From: Flavobacterium sp. N3904 | Lineage (GTDB): Bacteria > Bacteroidota > Bacteroidia > Flavobacteriales > Flavobacteriaceae | Assembly (NCBI RefSeq): GCF_025947305.1 | Contig: NZ_CP110009.1 | Span: 620,001 to 684,000 of the forward strand | Reading direction: 5' to 3' | DNA: 64,000 bases | In this document: positions 9,243 to 17,416 of the stretch, piece after piece | Numbering within the stretch: the first letter of the stretch is position 1 | Layout: each line of letters starts with the position of its first letter | Translations under genes and position numbers: made by a program | Notes under the pieces: generated by a model | Seen by the model: the letters and a program-made list of their open reading frames with translations, nothing else | The model's database searches: none | Told to the model about the DNA's origin: nothing

Positions 9243-9809
9243 ATGAAATCAAAGATTCACGAAAACAAAAAAAACATACTGCTAAGCTTGAGTAAAAAAC
9301 TAATTTTATTAAGCTTCCTCTTTATTTTGTCAAACACATTTTACGCACAAACCGCAACTACCACAGAAAAAACGGCAAAAGAGAAAACTAGCAAAACAAC
9401 TAAAAAAACAAAAGACAAAACCGACAAAACCAAATCAGCAACTGATAAGACACAAAAATCAGCAACAGACAAAGCAGATAAAACAAAGAAAGAATCAAAA
9501 ACAAAAACGGATAAAGCAACAAAGGAAGCAAAATCATCAACAGATAAAGCAACAAAAACTGCAATAGACAAAACAGCAAAAACCAAAAGTGATGCTACTG
9601 CAAAAACAACCGCTGCAAAACCAACCGCTGCAAAAAGTACTGCAACCAAAACAAGCACTGCAAAAGCCAGCACAACCAAATCAAGTACTACTGCAAAAAC
9701 AGCCGACAAAGTTACAGGAACATACAATGGGAAAAAAGTATATACCGGGCCACAAGGCGGAACGTATTACATAAATTCAAATGGAAATAAAACCTATATA
9801 AAACAATAA
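9243..9809 (+). CDS. Secreted Lys/Thr/Ala-rich protein with PBCV-type basic adaptor C-terminus
   Basis: A 188-residue protein in three parts. Residues 1-36 are a signal peptide ending FYAQ. Residues about 37-155 are a low-complexity tract built from degenerate K/T/A/S/D units such as TDKTKSATDK and KSTATKTSTAK, resembling histone H1 tails. Residues about 158-188 form a compact ending, GTYNGKKVYTGPQGGTYYI then NGNKTYIK. The ending matches the short basic adaptor domain described from chlorella viruses (Pfam PBCV_basic_adap), also known in bacteria. The basic tract might bind polyanions such as DNA or LPS in the periplasm or at the surface; this is inference. It follows the large outer-membrane protein gene. 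Confidence 0.75.
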   Translation: MKSKIHENKKNILLSLSKKLILLSFLFILSNTFYAQTATTTEKTAKEKTSKTTKKTKDKTDKTKSATDKTQKSATDKADKTKKESKTKTDKATKEAKSSTDKATKTAIDKTAKTKSDATAKTTAAKPTAAKSTATKTSTAKASTTKSSTTAKTADKVTGTYNGKKVYTGPQGGTYYINSNGNKTYIKQ

Positions 9810-9835
9810 AAATTTTTAAATAATTATACATGACG

Positions 9836-9867
9836 AAGGCTTTCCTGAAATGGGTTAGCCTTTTTTT
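9836..9867 (+). terminator. Terminator after basic repeat protein
   Basis: AAGGCT and AGCCTT arms (9836-9841, 9857-9862) with a 15-nt loop, followed by seven T residues. Confidence 0.75.
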
Positions 9868-9962
9868 ATTTAATTATATAATATTTTAGTAATACATTGC
9901 AAACATTAGTATCCCATGCATAAAGTACCTTTCGACTTACAACTAAACTGTAAGACTTACGA

Positions 9963-11030
9963 ATGAATCTAAATTCAGACAACAAAACAATATTGATAGC
10001 ACCGTTAAATTGGGGCTTGGGACATGCTACACGATGTATTCCTATTATAAAAGCATTGCAAGAAAATAATTTCACTCCCATAATAGCTTCCGATGGAATA
10101 GCACTTGAACTCTTACGCAAAGAATTCCCTTATTTAAAAACCCTAGAATTGCCATCCTACCAAATTGAATATGCAAAAAATGGTAAAAATTTCAAATGGA
10201 AACTCATAAAAAGCTTACCCAAGATGTTGGAAGCTATCTGGGAAGAAAAAAGAATTGTCAATCAATGGATCAAAAAATACAAGATAAACGGCATCATATC
10301 CGACAATAGATTGGGTGTATTTAATAAAAAAGTCCCTTCGGTATTTATTACCCACCAATTGAATGTAATGACTGGAAATACCACTTGGATCACCAGCAAA
10401 ATACATCAGCATATTATAAAAAAATACCAAGAGTGCTGGGTTCCTGACGTTGCAGGAAAACTGAATCTAACAGGTACTTTGAGTCATCTTAAAAAGACGT
10501 CAATAAAAATAAAATATTTAGGACCATTGAGTCGAATGCACAAAAAGACATTGCCCATTCAATACGATTTAATGGTCATCCTTTCGGGTCCAGAACCCCA
10601 ACGCGGACTTTTGGAGACAAAACTTTCAAAAGAAGTGTTATGCTATAATGGAAACGTAGTTTTTGTAAAAGGAATTATAGAAGAAGAACAAAAAAAAGAG
10701 CAAATTGCCAACGTCACCTACTATAATTTCATGAAAACACGACAGCTGGAGCAAACCTTCAATGAAAGTCAAAAAGTACTTTGTAGATCTGGCTACACGA
10801 CTATTATGGACTTGGTAAAACTGAATAAAAAAGCATTTTTTATTCCAACACCCGGTCAATACGAACAAGTATATCTGGCAGAAAAATTAAAAAAAGAAGG
10901 ATTGGTTCCTTATTCGATCCAAGAAAATTTCAGAATCGAAGATTTGTCACAAATTGACAAATTCAAAGGGCTTCCACAATTAGAGACTATTGTAAATTGG
11001 GAAGAATTATTTAAGGTATTTGGATCCTAA
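9963..11030 (+). CDS. Glycosyltransferase, GT-B fold, MJ1255/UGT-like family
   Basis: A 355-residue cytoplasmic protein. The N-terminus (ILIAPLNWGLGHATRCIPIIKAL) has the Gly-rich loop of GT-B transferases such as MurG. The C-terminal half carries CRSGYTTIMDL and FIPTPGQYEQVYLAEKL, the nucleotide-sugar binding region of the GT28-like C-domain. It resembles a conserved family annotated only as uncharacterised glycosyltransferases. Donor and acceptor cannot be deduced. No other cell-envelope glycan genes are adjacent. It is convergent with phoU. Confidence 0.8.
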   Translation: MNLNSDNKTILIAPLNWGLGHATRCIPIIKALQENNFTPIIASDGIALELLRKEFPYLKTLELPSYQIEYAKNGKNFKWKLIKSLPKMLEAIWEEKRIVNQWIKKYKINGIISDNRLGVFNKKVPSVFITHQLNVMTGNTTWITSKIHQHIIKKYQECWVPDVAGKLNLTGTLSHLKKTSIKIKYLGPLSRMHKKTLPIQYDLMVILSGPEPQRGLLETKLSKEVLCYNGNVVFVKGIIEEEQKKEQIANVTYYNFMKTRQLEQTFNESQKVLCRSGYTTIMDLVKLNKKAFFIPTPGQYEQVYLAEKLKKEGLVPYSIQENFRIEDLSQIDKFKGLPQLETIVNWEELFKVFGS

Positions 11031-11064
11031 AAAAAACCGGTAAAGTAAATTTTACCGGTTTTTT
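11031..11064. terminator. Bidirectional terminator between glycosyltransferase and phoU
   Basis: 14-bp perfect arms (AAAAAACCGGTAAA and its complement) with a 6-nt loop, between convergent genes. Confidence 0.9.
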
Positions 11065-11088
11065 AAAAAATTTATTTCTTTGTAATTA

Positions 11089-11769
11089 TTATTCTTCTAT
11101 TTCTTTGTTGTCAAATTTTTCATGTTTAATTATTTTGGCATGAACCATGAAATAAATATACTCTGCAATATTGGTACAATGCTCAGAGATTCTTTCTAAA
11201 TGTTTCAAAACAATAACCAAATTTGTCCCAGAAACTACAGCTTTGGAATTTACTTTCATTTCATTGATAATATCATGTATACCATCATCACATTTGTTTT
11301 TGATATCCTTGTTCATCACAAAAATCTCTCCTATCGTACTTTCATCACGAGTTAAAAAACAAACGTTTGTTTTTACGGTAATCAATTCAACTAGTCGAGC
11401 AGCATCGGCTATTGAATACTTGACAATTAAATCGTGTTTGTTTTTAATGTTTTTCGATTTCTTAACAATACTAATAGACAAATCTCCAATACGTTCTATT
11501 TCATTGCTAATCTGCATTGCCGACATAATAAAGCGCAAATCTGAAGCAACCGGCTGTTGCAAAGCAAAAATGCTCTGACAGATTTCGTCTATTTTGATAT
11601 CCAGTTTGTCAATTTTATGTTCTGTTTTTTTAATGCTTTTGCCTTCAGCAACTTCTGGTTCAGACAACAATGCTTTAACGGCCTCACTGACTTGGCTTTC
11701 TGCTAAAACACCAATTTTTTCAATTATGTTTTTTAATTTTTCTAATTCTATTTCAAAGTATGTCGCCAT
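11089..11769 (-). CDS. phoU: Phosphate transport regulator PhoU
   Basis: A 226-residue all-helical cytoplasmic protein made of two three-helix bundles. PhoU modulates signalling between the Pst transporter and the PhoR-type kinase and prevents excess phosphate uptake. Family signatures are DLRFIMSAMQISNEIERIGDLSISI around residues 78-102 (the E/D-x-x-x-D metal-cluster motif) and LVIVLKHLERISEHCTNIAEYIYF near the C-terminus. It is the last gene of the pst cluster, separated from pstB by 200 bp of AT-rich DNA containing AAGTTTAAA-like repeats, so it could also have its own promoter. Confidence 0.95.
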   Translation of the reverse strand: MATYFEIELEKLKNIIEKIGVLAESQVSEAVKALLSEPEVAEGKSIKKTEHKIDKLDIKIDEICQSIFALQQPVASDLRFIMSAMQISNEIERIGDLSISIVKKSKNIKNKHDLIVKYSIADAARLVELITVKTNVCFLTRDESTIGEIFVMNKDIKNKCDDGIHDIINEMKVNSKAVVSGTNLVIVLKHLERISEHCTNIAEYIYFMVHAKIIKHEKFDNKEIEE

Positions 11770-11845
11770 TTTTTTTAATTTAAAAATTTAAAAGTTTAAG
11801 GATTTGAAAGTTTAAAATAGGTTTAAAAGTTTAAAAATGGGTATA
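11770..11845. repeat. AAGTTTAAA-type low-complexity repeat upstream of phoU
   Basis: Five or more imperfect copies of (A)AGTTTAAA lie between pstB and phoU. A related run sits before rpoN (62295-62359). No gene is seen in 11770-11969. Confidence 0.55.
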
Positions 11846-11969
11846 AAAGTGCAAATCAGTTTAATAACGTAAAGACATTATACTAAATAAGAAATCGCAA
11901 CATCCAGCACATGCTTTAAACGCTTTAAATAATTTTAAACTAATAAACAATTAAAGCTATTTCAAACAA

Positions 11970-12728
11970 TTATCCAAATCTTCCTGTTATATAATCTTCG
12001 GTTTGTTTTTGAATTGGTTTTGTAAATATAGTGTTTGTTTTCCCCATTTCAATCAATTCTCCCATATAGAAAAATGCTGTATGATCACTTGTTCTGGCTG
12101 CTTGTTGCATATTGTGGGTAACAATAATAATGGTATATAACTCTTTCAATTGATGAATTAGTTCTTCGATTTTTGAGGTCGAAATAGGATCTAAGGCACT
12201 TGCAGGTTCATCCATCAGAATAATATCCGGGCTTACCGCCAAAGTTCTTCCTATGCACAAACGTTGTTGCTGACCTCCCGAAAGTCCTAAAGCAGAATCA
12301 TCAAGTCTATCCTTCAACTCATCCCAAATAGCCGCTTGACGCAAAGATGTTTCAACAATTTCATCCAACTCTGTCTTGTCTTTTACACCATTTATTCGGG
12401 GACCATAGGCAACATTCTCGTAAATAGATTTCGGAAAAGGGTTTGATTTCTGAAAAACCATTCCAATTTTTTTTCTAATATTGACAACATCTACATTTTT
12501 ATCATAAATATCTATACCCTCAACCAACATTTTACCGCTAATGGTAACATCAGGAATAAGGTCATTCATCCTGTTGATACATCTCAAAAAAGTTGATTTA
12601 CCACAACCCGAAGGGCCAATCAATGCTGTAACTTTATTGGATGGAATATCCATCGTAATTTCATTCAGCGCTTTTTTTTCACCATAGTATAATGATAAAT
12701 CATTTACTTTTATTTTTATGTCTTTCAT
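11970..12728 (-). CDS. pstB: Phosphate ABC transporter ATP-binding protein
   Basis: A 252-residue ATPase that powers high-affinity phosphate import. Walker A GPSGCGKS is at residues 38-45, the ABC signature LSGGQQQR at 149-156, and Walker B IILMDEP at 169-175 followed by ASALD, which together with the [12 protein letters not shown] segment is characteristic of PstB. Length is normal. It follows pstA by 48 nt and belongs to the porin-pst operon. Confidence 0.98.
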   Translation of the reverse strand: MKDIKIKVNDLSLYYGEKKALNEITMDIPSNKVTALIGPSGCGKSTFLRCINRMNDLIPDVTISGKMLVEGIDIYDKNVDVVNIRKKIGMVFQKSNPFPKSIYENVAYGPRINGVKDKTELDEIVETSLRQAAIWDELKDRLDDSALGLSGGQQQRLCIGRTLAVSPDIILMDEPASALDPISTSKIEELIHQLKELYTIIIVTHNMQQAARTSDHTAFFYMGELIEMGKTNTIFTKPIQKQTEDYITGRFG

Positions 12729-12776
12729 TGTTTATTTGTTAAGTCTAAAATAATAAATTATTAAATCAATTAAAAA

Positions 12777-13721
12777 TTATTTAGCTTTTCTTCTAATTCT
12801 TGATCTAATAATAACGGCAACTAAATTTAAAGATAATGTCAAAATTAGTAAAACTAAAGTTGTTGCAAACTGTATAGGCATTGTTTTCTCAACATCAGAA
12901 GATTGGGTAGACATAATATAAATGTGATAACCTAAATTCATGAATTGATCGCTCAATGATCCTGGCAAAGTCGCCAAATAATAGGCTGCTCCTGTAAATA
13001 AAATTGGTGCCACTTCACCAGCACCTCTGCTCACGGCAAGAATCGTTCCTGTCATAATTCCTGAAACAGAACCCGGAAGTACTACTTTTTTTATAGTTTG
13101 CCATTTGGTTGCACCAAGTGCCAAACTGGCTTCTCTTAATTCACGAGGAATTGTTTTTAGAGCTTCTTCAACCGAAACAATAATAACAGGAAGCGTCAAT
13201 AAAGACATCGTAAGACTTGCCCAAAGAATATTGGGTTGTCCCCAGCGTAATTCGCCTCCATTGAAAGCTGTATCTGCACCAGCACCTAAAAACTGTATAA
13301 AAAATCCAAGGCCAAAAAGGCCAAATATAATTGATGGTACAACAGCTAAGGTACGAACAGAGAATCGAACAGCTGCGGCAAATTTAGAATTCGCACTGGC
13401 ATATTCTGTCAAATAAAGTGCCGTAATAGTCCCAAAAGGAACCGCTGCAATAGACATGACAATTACCAATATAAAAGTCCCTATTATGGCCGGGAATATT
13501 CCCCCTTCGGTCATACCATTAGTTGGGAAAGACGAAATAAACTCCCATGAAAACTTGGAACGCCCTTGATAAACAATTATCGCAAGAATTATAAAAAGAA
13601 TAGCTATAATCAAAATCACAGCCATTTGTGTGATGCCAACAAAAAATTTCCCCTTTATATCTGAATTACTTTTTTTACTTGTAAAAAAGTGGTTTTCTGA
13701 TTCCTTTAAAACTTTTTCCAT
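12777..13721 (-). CDS. pstA: Phosphate ABC transporter permease
   Basis: A 314-residue inner-membrane permease with six predicted helices. The BPD-type coupling loop is visible as EEALKTIPRELREASLALGATKWQTIKKVVLP. The order and the match of the ALYLTEYA segment to PstA rather than PstC support the assignment. It starts 3 nt after the pstC stop, so translation is probably coupled. No defect seen. Confidence 0.96.
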   Translation of the reverse strand: MEKVLKESENHFFTSKKSNSDIKGKFFVGITQMAVILIIAILFIILAIIVYQGRSKFSWEFISSFPTNGMTEGGIFPAIIGTFILVIVMSIAAVPFGTITALYLTEYASANSKFAAAVRFSVRTLAVVPSIIFGLFGLGFFIQFLGAGADTAFNGGELRWGQPNILWASLTMSLLTLPVIIVSVEEALKTIPRELREASLALGATKWQTIKKVVLPGSVSGIMTGTILAVSRGAGEVAPILFTGAAYYLATLPGSLSDQFMNLGYHIYIMSTQSSDVEKTMPIQFATTLVLLILTLSLNLVAVIIRSRIRRKAK

Positions 13722-13723
13722 AA

Positions 13724-14929
13724 TTATTTACCTTGGAATTTTTTCATTAATTTGCCTTTTACATAGAATTCTGCAATTGCATTTAAAGCAAATGAGAAAA
13801 TAAAAAGTAAAGATCCTATAAAAAACAAAACACTATAATGAGTATCACCAAAAACAGTTTCTGCCATTTCTGATCCGATAGTTGCGGCAAAAGTTCGAAC
13901 ACTCTCGAATGGATTGGCGGATACTAAAGCTGCATTTCCTGTTGCCATAAGTGCAATCATTGTTTCACCAAAAACCCTTCCAACTCCTAAAAGAAGAGCT
14001 GCAAAAATACCTGGAGTCGCCGCCGGTAAAACAACAAAAAAAGCGGTTTGCCATTTACTGGCACCCAATGCCAAACTTGCTTCGGTATACGTTTTTGGAA
14101 TTGCTGCCAATGCATCTTCAGAAATAGTATAAATAATAGGAATAGCCGCTAGAGCCATCGCAACTCCACCAACAAAAGCATTTAGTCTAGACTCATAACC
14201 AAATACATCTTGGAAAAAAGTAGCCAAAACCATTAGAGCAAAAAAACCAATCACCACCGATGGAAAAGCTGCAAGCATTTCTATAATGGGTTTTATAATC
14301 TCTTTGACTCTTTTTGAAGCAAAACACGAAGTGTATAATGCAGCAAGTACCGCCAAAGGTCCAGCGATTAGCATTGCAATTATTGTTACTTTTAAAGTAC
14401 CAATCAGTAATCCCAACAAACCAAATCTAGGATTTTCTGAAACTGGCACCCATTCCGTCGTAAAAAAAGTACTCCAAGTTTTGTCGGCACCTTCGTTATT
14501 TTCAGAAACGGCATCCATTGTTTCATCTGTAGTTGCTACCGATAAATCTTCTTTTGGAGTTTCTCCATAAGATTCTGGTTTTAAGTCCTCCTGAGAAACT
14601 GGTTCTGAACCGTAAGTTTCTGGCTTTAAATCTTCAGTCGGTTCAGAATTATAGGCTTCCGGTTTTAAATCTTCAGTCGCTACTGCTCCATATGATTCGG
14701 GTTTATCGCCTGTAGTAGTTTGAACCTCAATTTTTGCTTTAGCATCATTCCCAAAACTAAATAGTGGCAATGACTCTTTAAAAACAAAAATGAAAATTAA
14801 AAAAATAATAGTAATTGACATAAAAGCCACTGATGATATTATTTTTTCGGCAAGAAATTCAGAAAGTCTGAATTGTTTTTTTAAACTTTCTTTGGTGAAA
14901 GTCTGTTTGATAGGTAATTGGGAATTCAT
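13724..14929 (-). CDS. pstC: Phosphate ABC transporter permease with repeat-bearing loop
   Basis: A 401-residue permease, longer than usual PstC (about 300). The permease core is in the second half, with the coupling loop SEDALAAIPKTYTEASLALGASKWQTAFFVVLP. The first membrane helix (about residues 33-50) is followed by an extra hydrophilic insert. It contains four tandem 13-15-residue units at about residues 76-129 (KPESYGAVATEDL, KPEAYNSEPTEDL, KPETYGSEPVSQEDL, KPESYGETPKEDL) and an acidic tail before TWSTFFTTEW. Topology places the insert in the periplasm, where it could contact PstS or the envelope. It follows pstS after a strong hairpin. Confidence 0.95.
   Translation of the reverse strand: MNSQLPIKQTFTKESLKKQFRLSEFLAEKIISSVAFMSITIIFLIFIFVFKESLPLFSFGNDAKAKIEVQTTTGDKPESYGAVATEDLKPEAYNSEPTEDLKPETYGSEPVSQEDLKPESYGETPKEDLSVATTDETMDAVSENNEGADKTWSTFFTTEWVPVSENPRFGLLGLLIGTLKVTIIAMLIAGPLAVLAALYTSCFASKRVKEIIKPIIEMLAAFPSVVIGFFALMVLATFFQDVFGYESRLNAFVGGVAMALAAIPIIYTISEDALAAIPKTYTEASLALGASKWQTAFFVVLPAATPGIFAALLLGVGRVFGETMIALMATGNAALVSANPFESVRTFAATIGSEMAETVFGDTHYSVLFFIGSLLFIFSFALNAIAEFYVKGKLMKKFQGK
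14543..14704 (-). repeat. Tandem coding repeat in pstC (four 13-15-residue units)
   Basis: Four units encode KPE-(S/A/T)-Y-(G/N) followed by an acidic EDL end. The DNA copies are still similar to each other (for example TCTGGTTTTAA, TCTGGCTTTAA, TCCGGTTTTAA), which suggests recent slippage or duplication. Confidence 0.85.
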
Positions 14930-14963
14930 CTTATTTTTTTAAGATTTGTATAATATAAACACA

Positions 14964-15000
14964 AAAATATCCCTCATTTTATGAAAATGAGGGATATTTT
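14964..15000 (-). terminator. Perfect hairpin between pstS and pstC
   Basis: A perfect 17-bp inverted repeat with a 3-nt loop (AAAATATCCCTCATTTT, ATG, then its complement), ending in T-rich sequence on the minus strand. It lies 9 nt after the pstS stop and 35 nt before pstC. It probably acts as a partial terminator or 3' stabiliser so that the binding protein is made in excess of the permease. Confidence 0.85.
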
Positions 15001-15008
15001 AATTATCA

Positions 15009-15842
15009 TTATTTTAGAGGAAAATAACCCACTTCTTCTATCAGACTCTGACCAGCTGGACTCAAAATCCAATCGATAAAAGCTTTTGTTTCACCTGTTG
15101 GTTTCGATTTCAAATACATATACAAGTACCTAGTGATTGGATATGTATGATTTTTGATGGTAGCTCCTGTGGGTAATATCGCAGGGCTTTTATCGTCTTT
15201 TTTTACACCACAATCTTTTACACCTTCTGCATAAGCTGCACCCCCGTAACCAATTGAATTTTTATCTTTTTTTACGGCATTTACAATAGCTGCTGTTCCT
15301 GGCAATGTTTGACAAGATGGAGAAAAATCTGTCTTTACCACATTGTCTTTAAAGAAACCAAAAGTTCCTGAGCTACTTTCTCTTCCGTATAATTTGATTG
15401 GAGCATCTGCACCTCCAACTTCTTTCCAATTCGTAATTTTTCCGGAAAAAATTTGACCTATTTGTTTAATTGTAAGTGATGAAACTGGATTTGCTTTGTT
15501 CAAATAAACAGACAACCCATCTTTTGCACACGGAATTTCTACACCAACTGAACTGTATCTTGCTTTCAATTTTTCAACTTCAGAAGGTTTTATAGGACGG
15601 CTTGAATTTGCAATATCTGTTGACCCGTTGATCAACGCTGCTATTCCTACTCCAGATCCTCCACCAGTTACCTGAATAGATGCTCCTGGATTTTTTTTCA
15701 TGTATACCTCTGCCCATTTTTGGGACAAAATAACCATGGTATCAGAACCTTTTACGGTAACTTTATTAATTGTAGTAAAAGAAAAACCAATTCCCATAAC
15801 CACCATTACAATTAATGCTACTTTTAATTTTGTTGTTTTCAT
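15009..15842 (-). CDS. pstS: Phosphate-binding protein PstS
   Basis: A 277-residue periplasmic binding protein that captures phosphate for PstCAB. An N-terminal hydrophobic segment acts as signal peptide (VALIVMVVMGIGFSFTT). Phosphate-contact segments are present: KGSDTMV, GGGSGVGIAALING, NSSRPIKPSE, and GRESSSGTFGFFKDNV. The C-terminus has the expected FIDWILSPAGQSLIEEVGYFPL. It lies 27 nt downstream of the porin gene and is in the same operon. Confidence 0.96.
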   Translation of the reverse strand: MKTTKLKVALIVMVVMGIGFSFTTINKVTVKGSDTMVILSQKWAEVYMKKNPGASIQVTGGGSGVGIAALINGSTDIANSSRPIKPSEVEKLKARYSSVGVEIPCAKDGLSVYLNKANPVSSLTIKQIGQIFSGKITNWKEVGGADAPIKLYGRESSSGTFGFFKDNVVKTDFSPSCQTLPGTAAIVNAVKKDKNSIGYGGAAYAEGVKDCGVKKDDKSPAILPTGATIKNHTYPITRYLYMYLKSKPTGETKAFIDWILSPAGQSLIEEVGYFPLK

Positions 15843-15869
15843 TTTATTATAAATTATTTATTTTGTTTT

Positions 15870-17216
15870 TTAGAAACTTGCTTGAAATCTTAATGTTGTT
15901 ATGTTGTTTTTTATGTCTCCATTATATATTCCTCCAACAGTTGAACTTGTTTCATTTATTGGCAAAGAATAACCCAGAGCAATTTTTGTATTTAATGTAA
16001 AGAAATAATCCAAAGCAAATGACCATGTGTTAACTTTTAAGTCTGGAGCTACTGTCACATTATTACCAGACAATCTTCTGTTTGGATCCCATGAATCAAA
16101 ACGAACTGCTGCTTGATATTTTGTTCCAAAATTTTTCTCTAATGTTACATAATATCCAACAAAATCTCTTACTCCACTAAAATTGAATCCAGGGTTATTA
16201 TTAAGTACATTGGTAGCATTCGCTTCTCCAGATATAGTTCCAAAGTTGCATTCTGATTTTAAAGCAAAACCGCCCAATACATCATAATAAGCCTGAAGCT
16301 CAAAACCTGTCCATTGTTTATCTAATTGATCACCCACTTTTGCCGCAAACGGTTTATTATTTACATCACTAAAATTTCCTGCAACAAAAACCAAATTTTT
16401 ACCATAATATCCGCTTGCACCAAAGTCAACTCCCAATCCCATGTCTTTGAAATTAAGAGAATAATACGCTCTTAACATTACATCTTTTTGGCTATCAACA
16501 TCAGCAACTTGGTTTGTTATTTGTCCTTCTCCAAAATTTCCGTTAAACACTGCCAATTCAACATTCAAAGGAATTTCATATTGAGTAGCGAAGTTTGCAG
16601 CAATTTTTGCTCCTAAATCTCTTTCTTGAGGATATAAGATTCCAGACATTCTACTTCTTTCTAATATAATTCTGTCTCTAGAAGAAAACTCTACTTCATA
16701 ATCAGGTCTGTTAAATTGTCCCACCCACAATTGGAAAGTATTTATCCAAGGGTCGTTTAATTGCACATAAGCATCTTTTAGTGTTACTGCACTAAAGGAG
16801 AAGTTAGGTTGCAAAACAAATATTACCCCTTCTAATGGTTGATAGGTAAACTTTATCCTTGCTCTTCGTATTACAAATGAATTGGAAACATCTACAATAT
16901 TGGTTGTCAAAGGTACATTTGTCTCTGACGAACCTGGTTTAAGTTGAAGCGGTCCGTTTGCTGTAGGAACATCTTGATAGTTGTACATTTCATATTGCAC
17001 TTGCATATAACCTGATATTCTCAATTTAGAAATTTTATCTACTTGCTCTTGCAAAGGAGATAATTGTTCATTAAGCGCATCAAATTTTAACTGATGCATA
17101 TTTATTGCTTGCTGTAAAGAATCAATACTAATTGGTTTTATAGAATCGTTTGATACTTCTTGGGCATTTACAAACCCATAACCCAACATCATTATTGCAA
17201 CTATAATTTTTTTCAT
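15870..17216 (-). CDS. Phosphate-selective porin O/P-like outer-membrane protein
   Basis: A 448-residue outer-membrane barrel. I placed the start at 17216 (MKKIIVAIMMLGYGFVNAQ), because it gives a clean signal peptide; the frame stays open 45 nt further upstream but that part is not signal-like and would overlap the proposed promoter. A short coiled segment follows (LQQAINMHQLKFDALNEQLSPLQEQVDKI), as in OprP/OprO-type proteins, then barrel strands ending in TTLRFQASF. The coiled segment and its place just upstream of pstS support a role in phosphate passage across the outer membrane. The gene is preceded by an 11-bp-periodic operator-like array. Confidence 0.88.
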   Translation of the reverse strand: MKKIIVAIMMLGYGFVNAQEVSNDSIKPISIDSLQQAINMHQLKFDALNEQLSPLQEQVDKISKLRISGYMQVQYEMYNYQDVPTANGPLQLKPGSSETNVPLTTNIVDVSNSFVIRRARIKFTYQPLEGVIFVLQPNFSFSAVTLKDAYVQLNDPWINTFQLWVGQFNRPDYEVEFSSRDRIILERSRMSGILYPQERDLGAKIAANFATQYEIPLNVELAVFNGNFGEGQITNQVADVDSQKDVMLRAYYSLNFKDMGLGVDFGASGYYGKNLVFVAGNFSDVNNKPFAAKVGDQLDKQWTGFELQAYYDVLGGFALKSECNFGTISGEANATNVLNNNPGFNFSGVRDFVGYYVTLEKNFGTKYQAAVRFDSWDPNRRLSGNNVTVAPDLKVNTWSFALDYFFTLNTKIALGYSLPINETSSTVGGIYNGDIKNNITTLRFQASF

Positions 17217-17243
17217 TTTTATTACTATGAATGTTAATTTGCC

Positions 17244-17316
17244 GCAAAGGTGATATACCAATGTTAAGTTAATGTTAACTCAATGTTATATAGATGATAA
17301 TTTAATGTTAATAGGT
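17244..17316 (-). promoter_or_regulatory. Putative Pho box and promoter of the porin-pst operon
   Basis: On the plus strand, TGTTAA-type hexamers begin at 17251 (TGATAT), 17262 (TGTTAA), 17273 (TGTTAA), 17284 (TGTTAT), 17295 (TGATAA) and 17306 (TGTTAA): an exact 11-bp period. Read in the gene direction the unit is TTAACAT. The array ends just upstream of CACCTTTG (17245-17252), which resembles the -7 element TAnnTTTG. Direct repeats with 11-bp spacing are the binding mode of PhoB/PhoP-type regulators, and such a regulator is encoded 1.4 kb away. The operator identity is inferred from this geometry. Confidence 0.7.
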
Positions 17317-17416
17317 TTTTTCTTTAAATCTTTATTTCTAATTTAATTTACATTTATTTACAATAAATAGTTAATAAACAGCTAATTAAATGTTTTTTTT
17401 TAATGTTATTAAATGA

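Noticed and set aside
9360..9710. Repetitive DNA resembling a repeat array
   Set aside because: The units are irregular and lie inside an intact coding frame; no spacers or cas genes, so not CRISPR.
9341..9727. Long Val/Ala/Leu-rich open frame on the minus strand
   Set aside because: It is the antisense of the K/T/A repeat tract of the secreted protein; its hydrophobic composition is a by-product of the repeat.
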